A DNA stretch of 64,000 nt from Rhizobiales bacterium UBA1912 (GTDB lineage: Bacteria; Pseudomonadota; Alphaproteobacteria; Rhizobiales; Devosiaceae): positions 241,864 to 305,863 of the forward strand of contig DDGC01000002.1 of the NCBI GenBank assembly GCA_002337455.1, given 5' to 3'. The notes beneath the pieces are model-generated. The model was not told where the DNA came from and made no database searches. It saw only the letters and a list, made by a program, of their open reading frames with translations. Position numbers and translations under genes: made by a program. Below, piece after piece: positions 32,200 through 41,180 of this stretch. How positions within the stretch are numbered: position 1 is the first letter of the stretch; each line of letters begins with the position of its first letter.

Positions 32200-33702
32200 A
32201 TGAGTGCTATGAAAGACACAAGCGTTTTCCCCGATCCGGTCTACAAGGACACCGTGCTTCGCCCGCTTTTCGATGGCGCCAAGGATCATCACGCCGACGG
32301 TTTCAGGGCCATCGACAGGGCGCATCTGGTGATGCTGGCCGAAACGGGCATCCTGACGCGCGAACAGGCGTCGGCCATCGCCAAAGCGCTCGTCGCCATC
32401 GATGCGGAGATCGACCTTGATGCTCTTGTCTATACAGGCGAGGTCGAGGACTTTTTCTTCCTGATCGAAAAACACCTAAAGGCCAGTCTCGGGCCCGATC
32501 TGGCCGGACGACTGCACACGTCGCGCTCGCGCAACGACATCGATCACACGCTGTTCAAGCTCGGACTGAAGCCGCGCACCGAAATCCTGCTCGAAAAGAT
32601 GCGCGCCCTGCTCGATGCGGTGCTCACGACGGCAGAGCGTGAGGCTGAAACGCTGATCGTTGCCTATACGCATGGCCAGCCAGCCCAGCCGACCACGTTC
32701 GGGCACTATCTGGGCGCCATGGCCGAAGTTCTGATCCGCGACATCGAGAAAGTCGAGGCGGCGCTTGAGGTGATTGACCTCTCGCCCATGGGTGCAGCGG
32801 CGATCACCACGTCGGGCTTTCCCATCGACCGCGAACGGGTGGCCGGATTGCTCGGGTTTTCCCGTCCGCTGGAAAATTCCTACGGCTGCATCGCGTCGGT
32901 CGATTACATCACCGGCATTTATGGCGCCATGGCGCTGAGCTTCCTGCATCTGGGCCGGCCCATTCAGGATTTTCAGGTCTGGTCGAGCTTTGAGGTGGGA
33001 CAACTCTATGTTCCCAATGCGCTGGTCCAGATTTCCTCGATCATGCCGCAGAAACGCAATCCGGTGCCAATCGAGCATCTGCGCCACCTGGCCAGCCAGA
33101 CCTATGGCCGCGCCAAGGCGATGCTCGATGTGATGCACAACACGCCCTTTACCGACATGAACGACAGCGAGGGCGAGAGCCAGGCAATGGGTTATCAGGC
33201 GTTCGACGCCGCCTATCGGGTGCTGGATCTTTTCACGGCGCTTATCGCACAGGTGTCGATCAACCCCGAACGGGTCGAGATCAACACCAAGCGCTCCTGC
33301 ATCACCATTACCGAATTGGCCGACAGCCTCGTCCGGCTCGAAGGTCTTTCGTTCCGGCAGGCACACGAAGTTTCGGCAGCAGTGGCAAAGGCCGTGGTCG
33401 CAGCCGATGGCTCGTTGGTCGAGGATGGGTACGCCCCCTTTGCCGCGGCATTCGAGGACGCGACGGGGCGGGCTTCGACCCTTTCGCCTGAGCGGTTCGC
33501 CGAGCTGGTTTCGGCACGGCACTTCGTTTCTGTCCGCGATCGCCTCGGCGGTCCGGCGCCCTCTGCACTGCACGCTTCGCTTGGACGCTATCGCGAAAAA
33601 CTCGATGGGTTCTCGGATCAAGCGGCACAGCGCGCCGGGACCCTCAAAAACGCGCACAGCGAACTCAACACACAATTTAATGCACTTTTAGGAGCGGCGT
33701 GA
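32200..33702 (+). CDS. Argininosuccinate-lyase-like enzyme of the fumarase/aspartase superfamily
   Basis: 500 residues, about 40 longer than normal ArgH. Superfamily signs: HTSRSRNDIDHT (ArgH TGRSRND region), YTHGQPAQPTTFGH with the catalytic His, and SSIMPQKRNPVPIEHLR, the signature loop with catalytic Ser. It should split a C-N bond to release fumarate or a related enoate. Position inside a sugar importer operon, between permease and ATPase genes with a PfkB kinase, argues against arginine synthesis and for cleavage of an imported or intermediate N-(1,2-dicarboxyethyl)-type adduct. Substrate not known. Confidence 0.82.
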   Translation: MSAMKDTSVFPDPVYKDTVLRPLFDGAKDHHADGFRAIDRAHLVMLAETGILTREQASAIAKALVAIDAEIDLDALVYTGEVEDFFFLIEKHLKASLGPDLAGRLHTSRSRNDIDHTLFKLGLKPRTEILLEKMRALLDAVLTTAEREAETLIVAYTHGQPAQPTTFGHYLGAMAEVLIRDIEKVEAALEVIDLSPMGAAAITTSGFPIDRERVAGLLGFSRPLENSYGCIASVDYITGIYGAMALSFLHLGRPIQDFQVWSSFEVGQLYVPNALVQISSIMPQKRNPVPIEHLRHLASQTYGRAKAMLDVMHNTPFTDMNDSEGESQAMGYQAFDAAYRVLDLFTALIAQVSINPERVEINTKRSCITITELADSLVRLEGLSFRQAHEVSAAVAKAVVAADGSLVEDGYAPFAAAFEDATGRASTLSPERFAELVSARHFVSVRDRLGGPAPSALHASLGRYREKLDGFSDQAAQRAGTLKNAHSELNTQFNALLGAA

Positions 33703-34772
33703 TGGCAGAAATCCAGTTGGAAGGCCTCGTTAAGCGCTACGGCAAGGTGACCGCCGTTCACGGCATCGACCTTGAGATTGCCGATGGCGAATTCGTGGTC
33801 TTCGTCGGGCCGTCGGGCTGTGGCAAATCGACGACCCTGCGCATGATCGCCGGGCTCGAGGAAATCTCGGGCGGCGTGCTCAAGATCGGCGATACGGTCG
33901 TCAATCAGTACGAGCCCAAGCAGCGCAACATCGCCATGGTGTTCCAGAACTACGCGATTTATCCCCACATGACGGTGGGCCAGAATATCGGGTTCGGGCT
34001 TTACACATCCAAGCTCTCCAAGGACGAAAAACAGAAGCGCATCGCCGAAGCGGGCAAAATCCTGGGCCTTGAAGACTTGCTTGAGCGTCGCCCGGCCGCA
34101 CTTTCGGGCGGTCAGCGCCAGCGCGTCGCCATCGGCCGCGCCATGGTGCGCGATCCGGCGGCGTTCCTGTTCGACGAGCCGCTCTCCAACCTCGACGCGC
34201 AGTTGCGCTCGCAGATGCGTATCGAGATCAAGCGCTTGCATCAGCGTCTGGGGACGACAATCGTCTATGTCACCCACGATCAGATCGAAGCCATGACCAT
34301 GGCTGACCGGATCGTCGTGATGCGCGACGGGCTCATTCTTCAGGTCGGCACGCCGACCGAGCTTTACGAGAGCCCCGTCGATGTCTTCACCGCCCGGTTT
34401 ATCGGCAGCCCGTCGATGAACCTCATCGAGGGCAGCGCCAAAGAGGGCGCGCTCACGGCCGGGGGCGTCAAGGTCAAGGGCACCCTGCCCCAGGCCCGGT
34501 CGGGCAAGGTCCTTGTCGGGGTAAGACCGCACGACCTTCTGGTTGGCGAGGCGCCAGCCGATACCGCGCTGGCCTTTGACGGCAAGGTCACCGCCGTCGA
34601 GCCATTGGGCTCTGAAACCCTCGTCCATCTCGACATTGCCGGATCATCGGCAATCGCGACGGCGCCGGGCAAGCTCCTGCCTGCCGTTGATAGTATCGTT
34701 ACCGCCTGGGCGGCGCCGGGGAGTCTCTATCTCTTCGACGCGCAGAGCGAAAAAGCCTTGGGGCGTCTATGA
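33702..34772 (+). CDS. CUT1 ABC transporter ATP-binding protein, MalK/UgpC type
   Basis: 356 residues. Walker A GPSGCGKST near residue 36, Q-loop QNYAIYPHM, signature LSGGQRQRVAIGRA, Walker B FLFDEPLSNLD, H-loop THDQIEAMT, and a C-terminal OB/TOBE domain. Energises the importer encoded just upstream. AGGAG lies 7 bases before the ATG; the stop of the lyase gene overlaps the start, and its own end overlaps the kinase start. Confidence 0.95.
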   Translation: MAEIQLEGLVKRYGKVTAVHGIDLEIADGEFVVFVGPSGCGKSTTLRMIAGLEEISGGVLKIGDTVVNQYEPKQRNIAMVFQNYAIYPHMTVGQNIGFGLYTSKLSKDEKQKRIAEAGKILGLEDLLERRPAALSGGQRQRVAIGRAMVRDPAAFLFDEPLSNLDAQLRSQMRIEIKRLHQRLGTTIVYVTHDQIEAMTMADRIVVMRDGLILQVGTPTELYESPVDVFTARFIGSPSMNLIEGSAKEGALTAGGVKVKGTLPQARSGKVLVGVRPHDLLVGEAPADTALAFDGKVTAVEPLGSETLVHLDIAGSSAIATAPGKLLPAVDSIVTAWAAPGSLYLFDAQSEKALGRL

Positions 34773-35671
34773 ATCTGAAATCGCCGCGCGACGCTGTCAT
34801 CAGCGTCGGCCGCATCTATTGCGACCTTGTTTTCGCCGGTCTCTCGGGTATGCCGCAAATGGGCCGTGAGGTCTTTGCGCGTTCCATGCAGCCCGTTCTG
34901 GGTGGCGGTGCGTTCATTGCCGCTGCCCATCTGACCCATCTGGATCGCCCGGCGGCCCTGCTCGCCTCCTACGGTACCGACCCTCTGTCGCAGACGCTGG
35001 CGCCGCAACTCGAGGATAGCGGCATCGATCTGCGTTTTCTCGAGCGCCGGGCCGATGCCGGACCGCAGGTCACCGTTGTGATGACCGACGCAGAAGACCG
35101 CGCATTCCTGTCGTGCAGGGCCGGGCGCGCCGTGCCGGCACGCTTTGCGCATGCGCTGGAGTGGGAGCGAGCGGCTCTCTTGCACGTCGCCGAATACGCG
35201 ACGCTCGCCGAGCAGCCAGATCTCGTCTCACGCGCCAAAGCGGCCGGGCTGACAGTCGCGCTCGATCCGAGTTGGGACGAAACCCTGATCGGCAAGCCCG
35301 GACTGCTTAAAGCGTGCGCCGGCGTGGACATCTTTCTTCCCAATGCCGAGGAAGCGATCGCCATCACCGGTAAGGCCGACCTCGACGCGGCACTAGACGT
35401 GCTCGTTGAACATTTTTCCGTCGTCGCGATCAAATGCGGCGGCCGCGGGGCGCTGCTCGGCGCTGGCGAAACGCGGATCTCGGCGAAAGCGCCCAAGGTG
35501 CATGTTGTCGATACGACCGGGGCGGGCGATGCCTTCAATGCCGGTCTGATCAATGCCTATCTTGCCGGGCGTCCGCTGGGCGAGTGCCTCGATGCGGGGG
35601 TGGCGGCAGGCTCGTTGTCGGTTCAATCGATCGGCGGCGCGCCGCGCCTTGTCACATCGGTCGCGGTGTAA
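34769..35671 (+). CDS. PfkB/ribokinase family sugar kinase
   Basis: 300 residues. GGGAFIAAAHLTHL is the N-terminal substrate motif and DTTGAGDAFNAG (catalytic Asp254) the C-terminal ATP/anion-hole motif. Phosphorylates a sugar or nucleoside, presumably the sugar released from the imported compound. Last gene of the ROK-controlled ABC operon (ATGA overlap), convergent with the hydroxyproline epimerase 4 bases away, with no terminator between them. Confidence 0.9.
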   Translation: MNLKSPRDAVISVGRIYCDLVFAGLSGMPQMGREVFARSMQPVLGGGAFIAAAHLTHLDRPAALLASYGTDPLSQTLAPQLEDSGIDLRFLERRADAGPQVTVVMTDAEDRAFLSCRAGRAVPARFAHALEWERAALLHVAEYATLAEQPDLVSRAKAAGLTVALDPSWDETLIGKPGLLKACAGVDIFLPNAEEAIAITGKADLDAALDVLVEHFSVVAIKCGGRGALLGAGETRISAKAPKVHVVDTTGAGDAFNAGLINAYLAGRPLGECLDAGVAAGSLSVQSIGGAPRLVTSVAV

Positions 35672-35675
35672 GGCC

Positions 35676-36677
35676 TCAGATCACCGTAAAGCCGTGCGCG
35701 TAAGGATCACGGTCGTCGATGAAAATCGTATTGAACCCCGTTTGGCGGGCCCAGCCACCAATCGAGGGAATGATGGCGTCGATGTTTCCCACGCGAGCCG
35801 CCGCCTCGACGCGGCCGGAAAACAGCGAGCCGATGATGCTCTCGTGGATGAATTCATCGCCCACCGAGAGCTTTCCCTTGGCGGCCAGTTGCGCCATGCG
35901 TGCCGATGTGCCGGTGCCGCATGGAGATCGGTCTATCGCCTTGTCACCATAAAACACCGCATTGCGGGCCGTGGCGCCGCGTTGCGTGGGCAGCCCTGTC
36001 CACTGGATGTGGCTCAGGCCCTTGATTTGCGGGTGCTCGGGGTGGACGAACTCGTACTTGGCGTTGAGCGCCGCCCGCAATTTGGGTGACAGTCCCACCA
36101 GTTCGGCGGCGGTAAAGTCAGCCATGTCGCGAAACAGCTTCTGCGGCTCGACAATCGCGTAGAAATTTCCGCCATAGGCGACATCGACCGCAAGCTCTCC
36201 GAACCCCTCGATCTCGGCGGTCAGCCCCTCGGCGTGAAGGAACGAAGCCACATTGGTCAGGCGCACTTCCTCTACGAACCGGCCCTCCTGGCGATAAGTG
36301 ATATCGACCTTGCCTGCCGGCGTTTCGATCGAGAGTTTTCCCGGCTCGCGCGGGGTTATCAGCCCGTTCTCGATGGCCATGGTGATGGTGCCAATGGTGC
36401 CGTGCCCACACATCGGCAGGCAACCCGACGTTTCGATGAACAGCACAGCCACCTCGCAATCGGGGCGGGTCGGGGGATAGAGGATCGATCCCGACATCAT
36501 GTCGTGGCCGCGCGGCTCGAACATCAGTCCGGTCCGGATCCAGTCATACTCGGCCAGGAAATGCGCGCGCTTTTCCAGCATGGTGTCGCCATTGAGGATG
36601 GGCCCGCCGCCGGCAACCAGACGCACCGGATTGCCGCAGGTATGACCGTCGATGCACTGGAACGTATGTTGGCTCAT
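35676..36677 (-). CDS. 4-hydroxyproline 2-epimerase (proline racemase family)
   Basis: 333 residues from the ATG at 36677. Converts trans-4-hydroxy-L-proline to cis-4-hydroxy-D-proline. Both catalytic cysteines of the epimerase type are present: Cys90 in MCGHGTIG and Cys253 in SPCGTGTSA, with HTCGNPVRLV near the N-terminus. Downstream of the D-amino-acid dehydrogenase by 10 bases and beside a HypD-like deaminase; equivalent to HypRE/LhpA. Dehydratase-type relatives have Thr or Ser in place of one Cys, so this is an epimerase. Confidence 0.92.
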   Translation of the reverse strand: MSQHTFQCIDGHTCGNPVRLVAGGGPILNGDTMLEKRAHFLAEYDWIRTGLMFEPRGHDMMSGSILYPPTRPDCEVAVLFIETSGCLPMCGHGTIGTITMAIENGLITPREPGKLSIETPAGKVDITYRQEGRFVEEVRLTNVASFLHAEGLTAEIEGFGELAVDVAYGGNFYAIVEPQKLFRDMADFTAAELVGLSPKLRAALNAKYEFVHPEHPQIKGLSHIQWTGLPTQRGATARNAVFYGDKAIDRSPCGTGTSARMAQLAAKGKLSVGDEFIHESIIGSLFSGRVEAAARVGNIDAIIPSIGGWARQTGFNTIFIDDRDPYAHGFTVI

Positions 36678-36687
36678 CAGACTCTTC

Positions 36688-37920
36688 TCAAAAACGGGTT
36701 GCGCGGAACGGCGTGATATCGATGGCCGGCGGCACACCATCCACGAGGTCGGCGATGATTTCGGCGGTGCCCGCCGATTGAGTGAGCCCCAGATGCCCAT
36801 GACCGAACGCCAGAATGACACGAGAATTTCCCGGCGCAACATCGATGACCGGCAGGCTGTCGGGCATCGAGGGCCGGAACCCCATCCAGTGGCGGCCGCC
36901 GGTGGTCCTCAGGTCGGGCAGAAATCGTGCCGCCTTGGCAAGCAGGGCATCGGCACGGCTCATGCGCGGCGCGAGATCGAGCCCGCCAAGTTCCACGCCG
37001 CCACCGACGCGAATGCCGTCGCCGATGCGGCTCACTACAAAGCCATGACCGGCGAAGGTCACATGGGTGCGCAGATCGAAAGCGCCTTCCGGCAGGGTGA
37101 CGTTATAGCCGCGCTCGGTTTCGAGCGGCAGGCTCAGCCCGAGTTGCCTTGTCAGCCGGTTCGAATGGGCGCCTGCGGCGACGACGACTTTATCGAAGGC
37201 ACGATTTACGTCCGTCCCGGTCAGTTTCACGCCGCTTTCGCTGGGCTTGAGCGCCCCGATTTCGGCCCGAACCAGGGTGGCACCCCGGCCCTGCGCCATG
37301 TCGGCCAGTCTGTTGGTCCACATTGCGGGGTCGGTGACGTTCTTCCAATCTGGCGTGAAGCCGGCATGAGTAAAGCGAGGCGAAAGACCGGGCTGGATTT
37401 CCGCAATCTCTTCGGCCCGCGTCAGGAGGTCGAACTTTACACCGACGGCGCGGCGCTCTTCCCAGCCCGGCAGGCTGGCCCTGAACTCGCGCTCGCCCTC
37501 ATAGAGTTGCAATTGCCCTTCGCGGCGCAGCAATGGCTCAAGATCATGGGTAGCTACCAACCGCTCGAGAGCGGCCGCCGAATGGCCCATGAGGGCGCCT
37601 TGCGCTGCGACCGCGGCCCGATAACGGGCGGGCAGGCTCGCTTTGAAGAAGGCCAAGAGCCAGGGCGCGATCTTTAACGCATAGGCGGGAGGAATGGAGA
37701 GCGGCCCGTTTGGATCGAGCAGCCAGGCGGGGGCCTTTTTCATGATGCCGGGTGTTGCCAGCGGGATCACATCGGCAAAGGCAAACGCACCGGCATTGCC
37801 GCCCGAGGCGCCAGCCGCGACGCCTTCGCGGTCGAAAATCGTGACGGCGTGCCCGCGTTCGGCCAGGGCAAGCGCGGTTGTCACGCCTATGATCCCTGCT
37901 CCGATCACCGCGACATGCAT
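36688..37920 (-). CDS. FAD-dependent D-amino-acid (D-hydroxyproline) dehydrogenase, DadA/HypO-like
   Basis: 410 residues. N-terminal FAD site VIGAGIIGVTTALALAERGHAVTIFDRE, then SGGNAGAFAFADV typical of DadA/GlpO-like oxidases, and C-terminal GFRPSMPDSLPVI and FGHGHLGLTQSAGTAEII. In context it oxidises cis-4-hydroxy-D-proline to 1-pyrroline-4-hydroxy-2-carboxylate, the HypD substrate. ATG at 37920 has GGGAGG upstream. First gene of the two-gene minus-strand operon, divergent from the GntR gene. Confidence 0.88.
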   Translation of the reverse strand: MHVAVIGAGIIGVTTALALAERGHAVTIFDREGVAAGASGGNAGAFAFADVIPLATPGIMKKAPAWLLDPNGPLSIPPAYALKIAPWLLAFFKASLPARYRAAVAAQGALMGHSAAALERLVATHDLEPLLRREGQLQLYEGEREFRASLPGWEERRAVGVKFDLLTRAEEIAEIQPGLSPRFTHAGFTPDWKNVTDPAMWTNRLADMAQGRGATLVRAEIGALKPSESGVKLTGTDVNRAFDKVVVAAGAHSNRLTRQLGLSLPLETERGYNVTLPEGAFDLRTHVTFAGHGFVVSRIGDGIRVGGGVELGGLDLAPRMSRADALLAKAARFLPDLRTTGGRHWMGFRPSMPDSLPVIDVAPGNSRVILAFGHGHLGLTQSAGTAEIIADLVDGVPPAIDITPFRATRF

Positions 37921-37975
37921 GGTATTTCGATCCTCCCTTGAGCCCTGCACCCTCTATATCCATGGGCGCGATTTG

Positions 37976-37992
37976 TGTCGACAAAGAAAATA
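37976..37992 (+). promoter_or_regulatory. GntR operator candidate, copy 1 (dadA-like/gntR divergent promoter)
   Basis: TGTCGACAAA-G-AAAATA with the flank ATTT two bases before; TGTCGACA is a perfect palindrome. The same 17-mer with one difference is upstream of the deaminase gene at 38836-38852. Both lie where the neighbouring GntR would act. Confidence 0.68.
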
Positions 37993-38061
37993 TTGATTAT
38001 CGACATCTTTCCTGCTTGATGATCCATCCCTATGAATGGGCGTAAACCAACAGGTGACGGC

Positions 38062-38784
38062 ATGGCCAGAGACACTACGCAGGTGAAAGCCGAGGGGACC
38101 GAAACACCCAAACGCGGGTCGGGCTCGGCCCATGTCTATAAAGTGCTGCGCAACGAGATCATCGACCTCGCCCTGGCCCCCGGCAGTCCCATGGACGAAT
38201 TGCAGCTGGCCGAGCGGTTTTCGCTCTCACGCACACCGATCCGGGAGGCTCTTGTGCGTCTATCGGTCGAGGGGCTGATTACCACTTTGCCCAACCGGGC
38301 GACAATCGTTTCCAACATCGACTTTCTGAACCTTTCCCAGTTTTTTGACGCGCTCACGCTGATGTATCGCGTCACCACCCGGCTGGCCGCAGGCCATCAC
38401 AACCCTGACGACATCGCCCGCATGCGCGCCAAGCAGGAAGAGTTCACCCGCGCCGTCGATGCCCGCGACGCCCTTGCCTTGATCGCGACGAACCGGGACT
38501 TTCACCTCGAAATCGCGCGGGCCGGCGGCAACAATTACTACACCGAGCTTTTTACCCGACTGCTCGACGAGAACCGGCGGATCCTGCGGCTTTACTATTC
38601 CTCGTTCAACGACGAGTTGCCGCGCAGATACGTTATCGAGCATGACCAGATGATCGCCGCAATCGCTGCGCGCGACATCGAGGAGGCCGATCGGCTGGCC
38701 AGCGCTCATGCAGAGCAGATCGTTACCCAGATCCAATCCTACATAACCGCCGACAAGCGGGTAAACGCCAAATTGCCTCTGTAG
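38062..38784 (+). CDS. GntR family regulator, FCD subfamily (hydroxyproline locus)
   Basis: 240 residues from the ATG at 38062; an ATG at 38032 in frame would add ten. Winged helix: VYKVLRNEIIDLALAPGSPMDELQLAERFSLSRTPIREALVRLSVEGLI. FCD domain with NRDFHLEIARAGGN and EHDQMIAAIAARD plus SAHAEQIV. It stands between the epimerase/dehydrogenase operon and the deaminase gene, with matching TGTCGACA sites on both sides, so it should repress the pathway until hydroxyproline or an intermediate appears. Confidence 0.9.
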   Translation: MARDTTQVKAEGTETPKRGSGSAHVYKVLRNEIIDLALAPGSPMDELQLAERFSLSRTPIREALVRLSVEGLITTLPNRATIVSNIDFLNLSQFFDALTLMYRVTTRLAAGHHNPDDIARMRAKQEEFTRAVDARDALALIATNRDFHLEIARAGGNNYYTELFTRLLDENRRILRLYYSSFNDELPRRYVIEHDQMIAAIAARDIEEADRLASAHAEQIVTQIQSYITADKRVNAKLPL

Positions 38785-38835
38785 CGCTTCCCAGGGAACG
38801 GCGTAGCGCCACAAAGACGGTGCATCCGAAATTTC

Positions 38836-38852
38836 TGTCGACAAATAAAATA
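38836..38852 (+). promoter_or_regulatory. GntR operator candidate, copy 2 (upstream of the deaminase gene)
   Basis: TGTCGACAAA-T-AAAATA, identical to copy 1 at 16 of 17 positions, 66 bases before the deaminase start. Confidence 0.68.
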
Positions 38853-38917
38853 CAAACGGTATTATGGATCAAACTCGGCAAGCAGCCGACCGTAATGAAG
38901 ATCGAGGAGAAGCCGAG

Positions 38918-39877
38918 ATGGCTGCCATTTTTTCAGGATGCATTCCTGCCCTGATGACCCCCTGCACACCGGACCGGACGCCCGATTTCGACGCTCTGGT
39001 GCGCAAGGGCCAGGAGCTGATCGCGGCCGGGATGAGCGCCGTCGTCTATTGCGGGTCGATGGGCGACTGGCCGCTTCTGACCGATGCCGAGCGCATGGAA
39101 GGCGTCGAACGCCTCTTGGGCGCGGGCATCCCGGTGATCGTGGGAACCGGCGCCATCAACACGGCCTCGGCGGTTGCAATTTCCGCGCATGCCCAGAAGG
39201 TGGGCGCACAGGGGCTTATGGTGATCCCACGCGTCCTGTCGCGCGGTCCCTCGGCCACTGCGCAGCGCCACCACTTCAAAGCCATCCTTTCGGCTGCGCC
39301 CGACCTGCCCGCTGTGATCTACAACAGCCCCTATTATGGTTTCGCCACACGCGCCGACCTGTTCTTTGCGCTGCGGGAGGATCACAAGAACCTCGTTGGC
39401 TTCAAGGAATTCGGCGGCGCCGATTCCCTGACCTACGCTGCTGAAAACATCACGAGCCGGGACGATGAGGTCTCCCTCATGATCGGGGTTGATACCACCG
39501 TCTTCCATGGCTTTGTCAATTGCGGGGCTTCGGGTGCCATCACCGGGATCGGCAATGTCCTGCCCCGCGAAGTGCTCCATCTTTGCGCACTGTCCCGCGC
39601 GGCGGCGGCCGGCGATGTCGAAGCCCGCCAGCGGGCGCTCGAACTCGAAAGCGCGCTTGGCGTGCTGTCCTCGTTCGATGAAGGGCCCGACCTCGTGCTG
39701 TTTTACAAGCATCTGATGGCCGTGAAAGGCGACAGCGAATATGCCCTGAACTTTAACGAAACCGACGCCCTCACCGACAGCCAGCGCGGCTTCGCCGAAA
39801 ACCAGCTCCGTCTGTTCGATACGTGGTATGCGCAGTGGAGCAAGCTGCCGGGGGCTGTTCAGACCTATACAGTCTGA
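38918..39877 (+). CDS. 1-pyrroline-4-hydroxy-2-carboxylate deaminase (DapA/DHDPS family, HypD-like)
   Basis: 319 residues from the ATG at 38918 (AGGAG 9 bases upstream). TIM barrel with the class I aldolase set: Tyr135 in VIYNSPYYG and Schiff-base Lys163 in VGFKEFGG. In the hydroxyproline pathway it removes ammonia and water from 1-pyrroline-4-hydroxy-2-carboxylate to give 2-oxoglutarate semialdehyde. The semialdehyde dehydrogenase needed to finish the route is not in the window. Followed by a strong terminator. Confidence 0.88.
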   Translation: MAAIFSGCIPALMTPCTPDRTPDFDALVRKGQELIAAGMSAVVYCGSMGDWPLLTDAERMEGVERLLGAGIPVIVGTGAINTASAVAISAHAQKVGAQGLMVIPRVLSRGPSATAQRHHFKAILSAAPDLPAVIYNSPYYGFATRADLFFALREDHKNLVGFKEFGGADSLTYAAENITSRDDEVSLMIGVDTTVFHGFVNCGASGAITGIGNVLPREVLHLCALSRAAAAGDVEARQRALELESALGVLSSFDEGPDLVLFYKHLMAVKGDSEYALNFNETDALTDSQRGFAENQLRLFDTWYAQWSKLPGAVQTYTV

Positions 39878-39918
39878 GCGCAACCAAGCGAGCCGATTGG
39901 TTTCGTAGATTGATTTGT

Positions 39919-39956
39919 TATGGGCTGGCGCTGTAAACGCCGGCCCATACTTTTTT
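39919..39956 (+). terminator. Rho-independent terminator after the deaminase gene
   Basis: Twelve-bp stem TATGGGCTGGCG / CGCCGGCCCATA (one wobble) with a 7-base loop, then C and six T. It closes the hydroxyproline locus. Confidence 0.9.
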
Positions 39957-40074
39957 GGGGGCGCGAGAACGTGGGACGGGGCGGGCCAGCAACGCCGCCT
40001 TCCGGCCGATCGAGTCCACGTCATTGCCCCACCCACAACGAATTCGCCCGCCGCACTTTACAGGTGCAATCTCG

Positions 40075-40092
40075 TTTGGTAACGTTCCCAAA
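40075..40092. promoter_or_regulatory. LacI-family operator O1, upstream of the lacI-type gene
   Basis: TTTGGTAACGTTCCCAAA is an 18-bp palindrome with one mismatch and the central CG of LacI/GalR sites. It is 33 bases before the LacI-type start. A perfect version lies at 41224-41239. Confidence 0.75.
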
Positions 40093-40124
40093 AATGGGAG
40101 GAAGCGGTTTATCCGCACAGCGGG

Positions 40125-41177
40125 ATGTCCACGCGCCGAAACAAGCAGCCAACGATCATAGACATTGCGGAAGTCGCGGGTGTTTCCAAAAGCACCGTCG
40201 CGCGCGCTCTGTCGGGATCGCCCCACATAGGGGAAAAGACGCGGGAGCGCGTGCTCAGCGCCGTGCGGGCGCTTGGTTATGAGCGCAACCACCTCGCCCA
40301 TTCGCTGCGCTCGGGCAAAACCGGGCTGATCGGCCTTGTGATCCCCGATATCGCCAATCCGTTCTGGGCCGAAGTGGCCCGTGGCGCCCAGGATGCAGCG
40401 GCGGCAAGCGGGGCTTCACTCCTGATTTTCAGCTCCGACTGGGATCCCGACCGCGAGGCCCACCACCTGCGCGCCCTGCGCCAGGCCCGGGTCGACGGCG
40501 CCATCGTCAATCCGGTTGCAGACAATGTGGACGGACTGGGCCGGTTCGGCCTCCCCGTGGTGCTTATCGGATCGAGCGCCGAGCGCTTTCCCGAGCTCTC
40601 CAGCGTGGGCAGCGACATCGCGCAGGGCGTTGCGCTAGGCCTCGATCACCTTGCCAGTCTTGGCCATCACCGCCCGGCGCTGCTGGTCGGTTCGGCAAAC
40701 CGGCTGGCCCGTGTGCGCTTCATGCGCGTGGTTCATGATTATTGCATTGCCCACGATATCGACCCGGCAACGCTGGTGATCGAAGAGGGAAGCTATACTG
40801 TCGAATCGGGACGGGCGGCGATGTTGCGCCTTCTGGAGCGCGACCCGAAGGCAGCGCGGTGCGTCTTTGCCGCCAACGATCTCATGGCGCTCGGCGCGCT
40901 TCTGGCCGTGCGCGAAGCGGGATTGCGCTGCCCCGATGATATATCGATCCTGGGCTTTGACGGCATCCCCGCCGCGGCCTTTTCCGATCCGGGCCTCACC
41001 ACAATTGAAAAGCCGGCCCGTACCATCGGGGTCGAGGGCATGCGCTTGCTGACCGAGACGATCGAAGGCCAACTCGAGCACCGCCGCGTCCTTTTGGACT
41101 GCGCGCTCACCTCACGCGGTTCGCTGGCCAGTACCAACGACAGCCCGACCCGCCTGATGGCTGTGGGGAGCAACTAG
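40125..41177 (+). CDS. LacI family transcriptional regulator
   Basis: 350 residues. HTH and hinge: TIIDIAEVAGVSKSTVARALSGSPHIGEKTRERVLSAVRALGYERNHLAHSLRSGKTGLIGLVIPDIANPFW, then a periplasmic-binding-like sensor domain ending FDGIPAAAFSDPGLTTIEKP. It heads the long operon for an LplABC-type importer and associated enzymes and lies between two copies of its likely operator, so it is probably autoregulated. The effector should be the imported saccharide or its product. Confidence 0.93.
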   Translation: MSTRRNKQPTIIDIAEVAGVSKSTVARALSGSPHIGEKTRERVLSAVRALGYERNHLAHSLRSGKTGLIGLVIPDIANPFWAEVARGAQDAAAASGASLLIFSSDWDPDREAHHLRALRQARVDGAIVNPVADNVDGLGRFGLPVVLIGSSAERFPELSSVGSDIAQGVALGLDHLASLGHHRPALLVGSANRLARVRFMRVVHDYCIAHDIDPATLVIEEGSYTVESGRAAMLRLLERDPKAARCVFAANDLMALGALLAVREAGLRCPDDISILGFDGIPAAAFSDPGLTTIEKPARTIGVEGMRLLTETIEGQLEHRRVLLDCALTSRGSLASTNDSPTRLMAVGSN

Positions 41178-41180
41178 CCA

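Noticed and set aside
31252..32475. Open frame of about 400 codons antisense to the second permease
   Set aside because: Charged, repetitive translation without homology-like features; the plus strand encodes an obvious MalG-type permease.
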